Part shown: piece by piece, positions 36,590 through 44,075 of the stretch
Layout: each line of letters begins with the position of its first letter
Position numbering within the stretch: position 1 is the stretch's first letter
NCBI GenBank assembly: GCA_903865895.1
Contig: CAIPLM010000122.1
Location: 1 to 51,988 of the forward strand
DNA: 51,988 bases
Direction: 5' to 3'
DNA from: an uncultured Rhodospirillales bacterium
GTDB taxonomy: Bacteria > Pseudomonadota > Alphaproteobacteria > Acetobacterales > Acetobacteraceae
Notes under the pieces: generated by a model
Told to the model about the DNA's origin: nothing
The model's input: only the letters and a program-made list of their open reading frames with translations
The model's database searches: none
Position numbers and translations under genes: made by a program

Positions 36590-38962
36590 ATGACGCCAGC
36601 CACCGAGGATGCGGCCCTGCTCGCCCGGATCGAGGCGATGAAGCTGGCCGACCTGATGGCGGAGGCCGCCGCGCTGCGCGACGCCGCGCATGGCCGCAAC
36701 GTCTCCTATTCGCGCAAGGTGTTCATCCCGCTCACCCATCTCTGCCGCGACGTCTGCCATTACTGCACCTTCGCCAAGCGCCCGCGCGCGGGGAAGGCGG
36801 CCTTCATGCCGCCCGAGGAGATCCTCGCCATCGCCCGCGCCGGGGCCGCGGCTGGCTGCACCGAGGCGCTGTTCACGCTGGGTGACAAGCCGGAGCTGCG
36901 CTACTCCGCCGCCCGCAATGCGCTGGCCGAGCTCGGCCACCCCACCACCATCTCCTATCTCACCGCCATGTGCGCCCTGGTGCTGAAGGAGACCGGCCTG
37001 CTGCCGCACGCCAATCCCGGCGTGATGACGCGGGATGAAATCGCCGGGCTGCGCGAGGTGACGGCGAGCCAGGGGATCATGCTGGAAAGCGTCTCCGAGC
37101 GGCTGTGCGAGAAGGGCGGCGTGCATTACGGCTCGCCCGACAAGCACCCCGCCGTGCGGCTGGAGACCATCCGCCTCGCCGGCGAACTCAAGGTACCTTT
37201 CACCACCGGCATCCTGATCGGCATCGGCGAAACCCGCGCCGAGCGGCTCGACTCGCTGCTGGCCATTCGCGACCTGCACCGCGCATTCGGCCACATCCAG
37301 GAAGTGATCGTGCAGAACTTCCGCGCCAAGCCCGATACCAAGGCCGCCGCCGCGGAGGAGCCCGATCTCGATGACCTGCTGTGGACGGTCGCCGCCGCCA
37401 GGCTGATCCTCGGCGCCGAGATGAACCTCCAGGCGCCGCCCAACCTCACGCCGCAGGGCTACGAGCGCATCCTCGCCGCCGGCATCAATGACTGGGGCGG
37501 CGTGTCCCCCGTCACCCCCGATCACGTGAACCCCGAGGCGCCGTGGCCGGAGATCGAGGCGCTGGCGATGCGCACCGCCTCCATGGGCAAGATCCTGGTG
37601 CAGCGCCTGCCGGTCTATCCGGAATATGCGCTGAAGCCGAAGGAGTGGCTCGCCCCCAAGGTCGCCACCCGTGTGCTGCAGGACAGCGACGCCGAGGGCC
37701 TCGCGCGCGATGACGCCTGGGCGCCCGGCCTGCCCGTGGTGCCCAGGCTCCCCAAGGTGCTCTCCGCCATGGTGGACCCGGCGGTGCGCCGCATCGTCGC
37801 CAAGGCGGCCGGCGGAAATCGGCTCGACGTGCCGGACATCCGCCGCCTGTTCGCCGCCCGCGATGTCGACTTCACCTATGTCTGCGATGCCGCCGATGCC
37901 GTGCGCCGCGAGACCGCCGGCGAGGTGGTGCGCTACGTCGTCGTGCGCAACATCAACTACACCAACATCTGCTACTACGCCTGCAAGTTCTGCGCATTCT
38001 CCAAGGGCAAGACCCACGAGAACCTGCGCGGCAAGCCCTATGATCTCGAACTCGGCGAGATCACCCGCCGCGCCGAGGAGGCCTGGGAGCGCGGCGCCAC
38101 CGAAGTCTGCATGCAGGGCGGCATCCACCCCGAATACACCGGCGAAACCTATCTCGAAATTTGCCGCGCCATCCGCGAAGCCGTGCCCGGCATGCATATC
38201 CACGCCTTCTCTCCCCTCGAAGTCACCCAAGGTGCGGCCACCCTCGGCCTGCCGCTGCGCGACTACCTCCTGCGCCTCAAGGACGCCGGGCTCGGCACCC
38301 TGCCGGGCACTGCCGCCGAAATCCTCGATGACGAAATCCGCGCCGTCATCTGCCCCGACAAGATCAACACCGAGCAGTGGCTGAACGTCGTCCGCACCGC
38401 CCACCAGGTCGGCATCCGCACCACCTCCACCATCATGTACGGCCATGTCGAGACCTCGCTCGCCTGGGCGCGGCATTTGCTCCGTCTGCGCGATCTCCAG
38501 GCCGAAACCGGGGGGCTGACGGAATTCGTCGCGCTCCCCTTCGTGCACATGGAAGCGCCGATGTATCTGCGCGGCCTCGCCCGCAAAGGGCCGACCTACC
38601 GTGAAGCCATCCTCATGCACGCCGTCGCCCGCCTCGTGCTGCACCCCCTCGTGCCCAACATCCAGGCCTCCTGGGTGAAGCTCGGCCCGGACGGCGCGCT
38701 CGCCGCCCTCAACGCCGGAGCCTCGGACATGGGCGGCACCCTGATGAACGAAAGCATCTCCCGCGCCGCCGGCACCCAGCATGGCCAGGAAATGCCGCCC
38801 GAAGACATGGAAGCCCTCATCCGCCGCGCCGGCCGCACCCCCCTGCAACGCACCACCCTCTACGAACCCGCCAGCCAGGAACGCAGCGCCGCCTCCTTCA
38901 ACGCGCCTGATCTCGCCCCCATCATCCTCACTCCCCCCCGCCGCCGCGTCGCCGCGGAGTAA
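36590..38962 (+). CDS. fbiC: Bifunctional FO synthase (CofG-CofH fusion)
   Basis: A 790-residue fused radical-SAM enzyme making 7,8-didemethyl-8-hydroxy-5-deazariboflavin (FO), the F420 chromophore. The CofG-like half carries Cys52-x3-Cys56-x2-Cys59 (CRDVCHYC); the CofH-like half carries Cys461-x3-Cys465-x2-Cys468 (CYYACKFC). Domain order equals actinobacterial FbiC. The start at 36590 follows GGGAGA; the frame extends back across the divergent promoter but without support. cofC, cofD and cofE are not nearby. Such fusions are known mainly from Actinobacteria, so the presence here may reflect transfer. Confidence 0.95.
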   Translation: MTPATEDAALLARIEAMKLADLMAEAAALRDAAHGRNVSYSRKVFIPLTHLCRDVCHYCTFAKRPRAGKAAFMPPEEILAIARAGAAAGCTEALFTLGDKPELRYSAARNALAELGHPTTISYLTAMCALVLKETGLLPHANPGVMTRDEIAGLREVTASQGIMLESVSERLCEKGGVHYGSPDKHPAVRLETIRLAGELKVPFTTGILIGIGETRAERLDSLLAIRDLHRAFGHIQEVIVQNFRAKPDTKAAAAEEPDLDDLLWTVAAARLILGAEMNLQAPPNLTPQGYERILAAGINDWGGVSPVTPDHVNPEAPWPEIEALAMRTASMGKILVQRLPVYPEYALKPKEWLAPKVATRVLQDSDAEGLARDDAWAPGLPVVPRLPKVLSAMVDPAVRRIVAKAAGGNRLDVPDIRRLFAARDVDFTYVCDAADAVRRETAGEVVRYVVVRNINYTNICYYACKFCAFSKGKTHENLRGKPYDLELGEITRRAEEAWERGATEVCMQGGIHPEYTGETYLEICRAIREAVPGMHIHAFSPLEVTQGAATLGLPLRDYLLRLKDAGLGTLPGTAAEILDDEIRAVICPDKINTEQWLNVVRTAHQVGIRTTSTIMYGHVETSLAWARHLLRLRDLQAETGGLTEFVALPFVHMEAPMYLRGLARKGPTYREAILMHAVARLVLHPLVPNIQASWVKLGPDGALAALNAGASDMGGTLMNESISRAAGTQHGQEMPPEDMEALIRRAGRTPLQRTTLYEPASQERSAASFNAPDLAPIILTPPRRRVAAE

Positions 38963-38992
38963 CCCGCGGCTCGTCGCCCCCCAAGCGCCGGT

Positions 38993-40288
38993 TCAGCCCA
39001 GGTTCCGCCGGTCAATCACTCGCCGCGCCTTGCCCAGCGACCGCTCGATCCCGCCCGGCGCGACAATCTCCACCCGCGCCGTCACCCCCACCAACTCCTT
39101 GATCCGCCCCGCCAATTCCCGCCCAGCCGCATCCGCCGCCGGCCCCATCGCCTCAGGCCGCGCCTCCACCTGCACCGCCATCGCGTCCATCCGCCCCTCC
39201 CGCGTGAGGATGATCTGGTAATGCCCGGCCAGCGCCTCGAAGCGCAGGATCTGCTCCTCGATCTGGGTCGGGAACACGTTAACCCCGCGCACGATCAGCA
39301 TGTCATCCGACCGCCCGGTGATCTTCTCCATCCGCCGCATGCTGCGCGCCGTGCCCGGCAGCAGCCGGGTGAGATCGCGCGTGCGGTAGCGGATCACCGG
39401 CATCGCCTCCTTGGTCAGCGAGGTGAACACCAGCTCGCCCGTCTCCCCATCGGGCAGCACCGCACCGGTCACCGGGTCGATCACCTCCGGGTAGAAATGG
39501 TCCTCCCAGATATGCAGCCCGTCCTTGGTCTCCACGCATTCCTGCGCCACCCCCGGACCCATCACCTCGGACAAGCCGTAGATATCCACCGCATCCATGT
39601 CGAAGCTGCGCTCGATCTCCTCGCGCATCGCGTTCGTCCAGGGCTCGGCGCCGAAAATCCCGAGCTTCAGGCTGCTCGCCCGCGGGTCGAGCCCCGCCGC
39701 GCGGAAATGGTCGAGGATCGCCAGCATGTAGCTCGGCGTCACCATGATGATCTCCGGCCGGAAATCATGGATCAGCTGCACCTGCTTCTCGGTCTGCCCG
39801 CCGGACATCGGGATCACCGTGCAGCCCAGCCGCTCCGCCCCGTAATGCGCGCCAAGCCCGCCGGTGAACAACCCGTAGCCATAGGCGACATGCACCGCCA
39901 TCCCCGCCCGCGCGCCGGCCGCATACATCGAGCGGGCGACGAGATGCGCCCAGGTGTCGATATCCCCCTGCGTATAGCCCACCACCGTCGGCTTGCCCGT
40001 GGTGCCGGACGACGCATGGATGCGGGCGATCTTCTCGCGCGGCACCGCGAACATGCCGAACGGGTAGTTGTCGCGCAGCGTGTGCTTGGTGGTGAAGGGG
40101 AATTTCGCGAGATCGGCCGGGCTCTTCAAATCCTCCGGATGCACGCCGGCGGCATCGAAGGCGGCGCGGTAATGCGGCACGTTGGCATAGGCGCGATGCA
40201 GGGTTACGCGCAGCCGCGCGGTCTGCAGCGCGGTGATTTCGTCGCGCGAGGCATGTTCGATCGCATCGAGGCCGGGTTGGCCGGTCAT
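38993..40288 (-). CDS. paaK: Phenylacetate-CoA ligase
   Basis: A 431-residue AMP-forming acyl-CoA ligase that activates phenylacetate. ATP motif SSGTTGKPTVVGYT, then GAEPWT, YGLSEVMGPGVA and the hinge RSDDMLIVRGVNVFPTQIEE characteristic of PaaK; C-terminal AMP-binding_C_2 domain. It overlaps paaI by ATGA. It is convergent with fbiC, 30 bases apart, with no clear terminator. The ring epoxidase genes paaABCDE are not in the window. Confidence 0.95.
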   Translation of the reverse strand: MTGQPGLDAIEHASRDEITALQTARLRVTLHRAYANVPHYRAAFDAAGVHPEDLKSPADLAKFPFTTKHTLRDNYPFGMFAVPREKIARIHASSGTTGKPTVVGYTQGDIDTWAHLVARSMYAAGARAGMAVHVAYGYGLFTGGLGAHYGAERLGCTVIPMSGGQTEKQVQLIHDFRPEIIMVTPSYMLAILDHFRAAGLDPRASSLKLGIFGAEPWTNAMREEIERSFDMDAVDIYGLSEVMGPGVAQECVETKDGLHIWEDHFYPEVIDPVTGAVLPDGETGELVFTSLTKEAMPVIRYRTRDLTRLLPGTARSMRRMEKITGRSDDMLIVRGVNVFPTQIEEQILRFEALAGHYQIILTREGRMDAMAVQVEARPEAMGPAADAAGRELAGRIKELVGVTARVEIVAPGGIERSLGKARRVIDRRNLG

Positions 40289-40716
40289 GGCGCCGCGTCC
40301 TTGAAGAACTTCGTGCCGAGGCCGCGGGAATTGCCGCGGAACTCCGCGATCACCACGCCCTCTCCCGCGGTGACCGTCACGTCATAGACGCCGCTGCGCC
40401 CGGCGCGGCTGCGCTCGGTCGCGGTGGCCAGCAGCTCCATGCCGAGTTCCCCCGGCCGCACGAAGGTGATGGCGCAATGCTGCGCCACCACCCGCTCGTT
40501 GTAGCTGTTGCAGGCGAAGGCGAAGGCGCTGTCGGCGAGGGTGAAAATGAAGCCGCCATGGCACATGCCATGGCCGTTCACCATGTCCGGCCGCACCGTC
40601 ATGCGCATTTTCGAGCGGCCCGGCCCAACCTCGACGAGCGCGATGCCGAGCGACTTCGTTGCGGGATCATCCGCCCACATCGCCTCGGCACAGGCCCGCG
40701 CCATCGCCTCCGGCAT
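40285..40716 (-). CDS. paaI: Hydroxyphenylacetyl-CoA thioesterase (PaaI)
   Basis: A 143-residue hot-dog thioesterase. The core helix and catalytic loop read NGHGMCHGGFIFTLADSAFA, as in PaaI, which hydrolyses dead-end phenylacetyl-CoA derivatives and protects the CoA pool. The start overlaps the paaG stop (TGATG) and the stop overlaps the paaK start (ATGA), a tight three-gene unit. Confidence 0.95.
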   Translation of the reverse strand: MPEAMARACAEAMWADDPATKSLGIALVEVGPGRSKMRMTVRPDMVNGHGMCHGGFIFTLADSAFAFACNSYNERVVAQHCAITFVRPGELGMELLATATERSRAGRSGVYDVTVTAGEGVVIAEFRGNSRGLGTKFFKDAAP

Positions 40717-41522
40717 CAGGCCCGCTTCCCCGTGAACTTCGGCGCCCGCTTCTCCAGGAACGCGGCGACGCCCTCCTTGTGATCGGGCGTGCGGCTCGCC
40801 TCGCCCTGATAGTCGCGTTCGAGGTCGAGCTGGGTGTCGAAGTCGTTATGCGCGGAAGCACGTAGGGACTTGCGGATCAGCACCAGCGCATGGCCTGGCA
40901 TCGCGGCCAGCCGCGCGGCCATCTTGTGGCCCTCCTCGGCCAGCTTGTCGTCGTCATGCACCGCCCAGATCATCCCCCAGGCCAGCGCCTGCTCGGCCGG
41001 CACCCGCTCGGCCAGCATCGCCAGCGCCCGGGCGCGGCCTTCACCGGCGAGGCGCGGCAGCAGGAACGTGCCGCCGCAATCCGGGATCAGGCCGATCTTG
41101 GAGAATGCCTGCAGGAAATAGGCGGAGCGCCCAGCCAGCACGATGTCGCAGCCCAGCGCGATCGAGGACCCCGCTCCGGCGGCCACGCCGTTCACCACGG
41201 AGACCGAAGGCATGCGCAGATTGAACAGCCGCCGCGCGATGGGGTTCCAGGTCGCCTCGATGGAATTGCCGGCATCGCCCGAGGGTCGTTCGCCGTTCAC
41301 CCGGCCGGAAAGATCGGCGCCGGCGCAGAAGGCGCGGCCTGTGCCGGTGATCATCAGGGCGCGGCAGCCCTCATCGGCTTCGGCGGCGTCGATGGCGGCG
41401 ATCAGGGCAAGGCAGGTCGCCTTGTTCATCGCGTTCATCTTGTCGGGCCGGTTGATGGTGATCACCCGATAACCATCGTGGACATCGGTACGAATGGCTT
41501 CCAGCTGCGAGGCGTCGTCCAT
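40716..41522 (-). CDS. paaG: 2-(1,2-epoxyphenyl)acetyl-CoA isomerase (PaaG), enoyl-CoA hydratase family
   Basis: A 268-residue crotonase-fold protein. Oxyanion segments CAGADLSGR and NGVAAGAGSSIALGCDIVLA; the PaaG-like stretch QAFSKIGLIPDCGGTFLLPR contains the acidic residue used in isomerisation, and the C-terminus DTQLDLERDYQ...KRAPKFTGK matches PaaG. AGGGAGAG 5 bases before the ATG at 41522 sets the start; the longer frame begins in a repeat. First gene of the paaG-paaI-paaK unit. Confidence 0.92.
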   Translation of the reverse strand: MDDASQLEAIRTDVHDGYRVITINRPDKMNAMNKATCLALIAAIDAAEADEGCRALMITGTGRAFCAGADLSGRVNGERPSGDAGNSIEATWNPIARRLFNLRMPSVSVVNGVAAGAGSSIALGCDIVLAGRSAYFLQAFSKIGLIPDCGGTFLLPRLAGEGRARALAMLAERVPAEQALAWGMIWAVHDDDKLAEEGHKMAARLAAMPGHALVLIRKSLRASAHNDFDTQLDLERDYQGEASRTPDHKEGVAAFLEKRAPKFTGKRA

Positions 41523-41535
41523 GTTTCTCTCCCTG

Positions 41536-41562
41536 TTCAGCCCGGCGTTTCCGCGCGAGGAT
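41536..41562 (+). repeat. Dispersed repeat family D, copy 1
   Basis: The 27-base string beginning TTCAGCCCGGCGTTTCCGCG recurs at 42823-42850 with one extra base. Similarity continues weakly for about 50 bases (CTTTCGCTGCAACC, CCATCC). It lies in the leader of paaG, just upstream of its ribosome site. Confidence 0.6.
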
Positions 41563-41657
41563 GGATGCAGGATGCGTCCGTCCTGCTTTCGCTGCAACCG
41601 CCCCATCCCTCCGTGCAGCCGCCAGCACCACCACACGGGAAGGTATCCCGCGGCGGA

Positions 41658-42059
41658 TCAGGCGACGGCGATGCCGGCGGTACATCGTCCCACCCACTGA
41701 CCACACGCCGCCCGGGGCGCCGGCATCGCGCCGCGCAGACCACGATAGCGCGTGGGATGGATGCGCCGGCGCGGCAGCGCCCGCCGCCCGGCGTCATTGC
41801 GCACGCGCGCCACCTCGGCGGCCTTGCCGCGGAATCCGGCGTCGTCCAGCACGCCAGGCTCGGCGAGCATGGCGCGCATCCGCGCCAGCCGCAGCATTTC
41901 GGCGTGCAGGCGGAAGCGGCGGCGATGGTTGGGTGGCAGCGCGTCGTGGCGGCGGCGCAGTTCGACAGCCCGTGCGCCCAACACCCCGTCCAGCACCAGC
42001 ACCAAATGCCGCAGGATGCGGAGCAGGAGGGTGTGGAAGGGAGAGGGGCGGGGTGACAT
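41658..42059 (-). CDS. Hypothetical Arg-rich protein
   Basis: A 133-residue, strongly basic, mostly helical protein (RAVELRRRHDALPPNHRRRF, then LHAEMLRLARMRAML). No family recognised. Supporting evidence is upstream: a good promoter candidate on the minus strand (TTGGCG at 42111-42116, 17-base spacer, TATATA at 42088-42093) and AAAGG before the ATG. The C-terminal 30 residues look less protein-like. It could belong to the paa unit only as a neighbour; function unknown. Confidence 0.48.
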   Translation of the reverse strand: MSPRPSPFHTLLLRILRHLVLVLDGVLGARAVELRRRHDALPPNHRRRFRLHAEMLRLARMRAMLAEPGVLDDAGFRGKAAEVARVRNDAGRRALPRRRIHPTRYRGLRGAMPAPRAACGQWVGRCTAGIAVA

Positions 42060-42087
42060 GGCGGCCTTTCATGCAGGAGTTAAGTTC

Positions 42088-42116
42088 TATATATGTTCTC
42101 ACAACCGCCGCGCCAA
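42088..42116 (-). promoter_or_regulatory. Promoter candidate for the Arg-rich hypothetical gene
   Basis: On the minus strand TTGGCG, a 17-base spacer and TATATA, in a locally A/T-rich patch; transcription would begin about 20 bases before the ATG at 42059. Confidence 0.5.
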
Positions 42117-42269
42117 GGCAAGAAATTTCTTCTTGCCCCTCCAAATTTCTCCCGGCCTGCCACGACCCCTGGCCCGGCGAATATACCCGGCTTGCCCTCG
42201 CGCCGCAGGGCAGCCCATCCTACACCGAACCACACACGCCGCCCGGCCGATCGCCGTGCAGGAGACACC

Positions 42270-42665
42270 ATGCCCTTCGCCCTCAACCGCCTCGGCCAGA
42301 TCGCGCTGCAAGTCACCGACGTCGATCGCGCCGAAGCCTTCTATCGCGACGTGCTCGGCCTGCGGCACCTCTTCCGCTTCGGCGAGGTGACCTTCTTCGA
42401 TTGCCAGGGCGTGCGGCTGATGATCGAGCAAGTGGCGGGGGAGGGTTACGTGAACCGCGCCTCGCCGCTCTACTTCACGGTGGCCGATATCACGCTCGCC
42501 GTGCGCGAATTGATGGCCCGCGAGGTGGAGTTCGCCGACCCGCCGCATCTGATCGCCCGCATGGACGACCATGATCTCTGGATGGCCTTCTTCGTCGACC
42601 CCGATGGCCATATCCTGGCGCTGATGCAGGAAGCCCCGAAAGACTACGTGCCGCCGCGGGTGTAA
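42270..42665 (+). CDS. VOC (glyoxalase/bleomycin-resistance fold) family protein, copy 1
   Basis: A 131-residue two-module VOC protein. It begins LGQIALQVTDVDRAEAFYRDVLGL, the usual first module, with a second module from LYFTVADITLAVREL to ILALMQE. The normal first metal His is Gln (QIAL) and the second-module His is missing, while Glu in LMIEQ and ALMQE remain, so metal use may be altered. AGGAG 6 bases before the ATG. A palindrome follows 8 bases after its stop. The C-terminal half of 42997-44001 is its close paralogue. Confidence 0.88.
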   Translation: MPFALNRLGQIALQVTDVDRAEAFYRDVLGLRHLFRFGEVTFFDCQGVRLMIEQVAGEGYVNRASPLYFTVADITLAVRELMAREVEFADPPHLIARMDDHDLWMAFFVDPDGHILALMQEAPKDYVPPRV

Positions 42666-42673
42666 TCCCCTCG

Positions 42674-42769
42674 CCTGTCATTGCGAGGCGCAGCCGAAGC
42701 AATCCATCCCACCGCCGCGCGACACCTGCCCAGCCATGGATTGCTTCGGCTGCGCCTCGCAATGACAGG
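42674..42769. repeat. Perfect 34-bp inverted repeat, family C, complete copy
   Basis: Arms 42674-42707 and 42736-42769 are exact reverse complements; the left begins CCTGTCATTGCGAGGCGCAG. The 28-base loop starts CCCACCGCCG. The left arm and loop recur after the second VOC unit at 44012-44071. This CATTGCGAGGC...GAAGCAATCCA type of repeat is familiar as a dispersed palindrome in several bacterial groups. It probably folds strongly in mRNA and may end transcription of the VOC gene. Confidence 0.9.
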
Positions 42770-42996
42770 GATGCGGTGCCAATGGCTTCACGCCGCGCGG
42801 CATCGTCCGAGTTTTGCGCCCTTTCAGCCCAGGCGTTTCCGCGCGAGGATAGCCGTGGGATGGGTCTGGCGCCCCTTCGCTGCACCCATCCATCAGAAGA
42901 GACCTTCGACCCAATTTCGATCGGACTGCACTGTCGGCAACCAAACCATCCAATCCCGGATGCCCTAGCAGGGGTTGTGCGACGCGGGAGCACAGC
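42770..42996. other. Non-coding stretch before the chimeric gene, including repeat family D copy 2
   Basis: No supported gene. 42823-42850 repeats the 41536-41562 string, followed by a hairpin GGATGGGT/ACCCATCC near 42859-42892. The last 50 bases become A/T richer towards the foreign-looking gene start at 42997, which has GGGAG 8 bases upstream. Confidence 0.6.
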
Positions 42997-44001
42997 ATGG
43001 CCAAGGGCAAGATTATTCGGTCTTCGTATATTTCGGCGGTCATTGAGGATATGGAACATGTGTCTCTCATGTTACGTGAAAGGAATAATCTCTCGGATAC
43101 GCAGACAATATTCGCCAATACGCTGCTGTTATGGATCGATGCGGTCAGAGTTATCCGCGAAAGGACCCCAAGACACTCAAACCGCGTACCCGATACGGCC
43201 CTTCTAAAACCGGCCAAACTTAATTCTCTGTGGGATGAACAGGGTGTGACCAATGCGTGGCACACGTATTTCGACGGCCTTAAGGGGGCGTCCCAGAAAA
43301 GTATCAGAAGAGTAGCATCCACTGTTGCTAACGCGGCGAACTCATATGTTCGTCGATCAGAGGATTGGGCAGGTCTATCCGATAATCTATTGTCCCGCTT
43401 CGAGGGACTTGTTAATCAAGGTACCCCCGAATGCGATATCAAGGTCCTGCGGGTTGCCCTCGTTAAGACATTCGCCCAGGCAGGGGTCAAGTCTGAGGAC
43501 TCATTGCGAGTTTTCGCCGGCCGGGCATCCAGCGCCGGCACCCGGTATAAAGAGCTCCGAGAGGCTGCAAAGGCCGCTAGGGCGCTCCCGGACAGGCCGG
43601 ATACCAGGAGCTTCGCTCTCAACCGCCTCGGCCAGATCACCCTAAAGGTCGCCGATGTGGACCGTGCCGAGGAATTCTATCGCGACAAGCTCGGCCTGTC
43701 GCATGTGTTCCGCTGTGGCGTGGAGACGTACTTCGATTGCCAGGGGGTGCGGCTGAAGATCGAAGAGGTCATTGAGGCGGACGAAATCAAACGCGACGGC
43801 CCGCTCTGCTTTACGGTGGTGGATATCAAGCTAGCCGTCCGCGAACTTGAGGCCCGCGAGGTCACCTTTCTCAACCCGCGGCTCCAGGTCACCCCCATGG
43901 AGGACCGTGACCTTTGGATGGCCTGCTTCAGCGACCCCGACGACCACCCCCTCGCCCTGATGCAGGAAGTCCCGAAGGACTCCGAGCCGCCGGAGGTGTG
44001 A
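42997..44001 (+). CDS. Chimeric protein: unknown foreign N-terminal domain fused to a second VOC domain
   Basis: A 334-residue reading frame in two unlike parts. Residues 1-204 are a helical, charged domain I do not recognise (starts MAKGKIIRSSYISAVIEDME), in DNA that is only about 44% G+C by hand count over the first 135 bases. Residues 205-334 are a VOC domain very close to the 42270-42665 protein; the join falls exactly at residue 3 of that protein (RS then FALNRLGQITLKVADVDRAE). The foreign gene has lost its stop and the VOC copy has lost its start. GGGAG 8 bases before the ATG. The DNA suggests a tandem duplication with later insertion. Function unknown; VOC metal positions also deviate here. 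Confidence 0.75.
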   Translation: MAKGKIIRSSYISAVIEDMEHVSLMLRERNNLSDTQTIFANTLLLWIDAVRVIRERTPRHSNRVPDTALLKPAKLNSLWDEQGVTNAWHTYFDGLKGASQKSIRRVASTVANAANSYVRRSEDWAGLSDNLLSRFEGLVNQGTPECDIKVLRVALVKTFAQAGVKSEDSLRVFAGRASSAGTRYKELREAAKAARALPDRPDTRSFALNRLGQITLKVADVDRAEEFYRDKLGLSHVFRCGVETYFDCQGVRLKIEEVIEADEIKRDGPLCFTVVDIKLAVRELEAREVTFLNPRLQVTPMEDRDLWMACFSDPDDHPLALMQEVPKDSEPPEV

Positions 44002-44011
44002 TCCCCCACCC

Positions 44012-44071
44012 ATCATTGCGAGGCGCAGCCGAAGCAATCCATCCCGCCACCACGTGACACCCGCCCGGCCC
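44012..44071. repeat. Inverted repeat family C, half copy (left arm and loop only)
   Basis: TCATTGCGAGGCGCAGCCGA onward matches the left arm of 42674-42769, and the following 28 bases match its loop with a few changes (CCCGCCACCACGTGACACCC). The right arm is absent: sequence passes straight into the end of the minus-strand SDR gene at 44076. Its place 10 bases after the chimeric gene mirrors the complete copy after VOC copy 1, marking one end of the duplication. Confidence 0.85.
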
Positions 44072-44075
44072 CCGT

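Noticed and set aside
36308-38848. An 846-codon frame antisense to fbiC
   Set aside because: Low-complexity Gly/Val/Ala/His composition, no domain; a mirror of the G/C-rich third positions of fbiC.
38963-38992. Terminator between convergent fbiC and paaK
   Set aside because: Only 30 bases with no stable hairpin or T-run; any termination signal must lie within the coding ends.
40716-41636. Longer start for paaG at 41636
   Set aside because: The extension is encoded by repeat family D and intergenic sequence; the ATG at 41522 has an ideal ribosome site.
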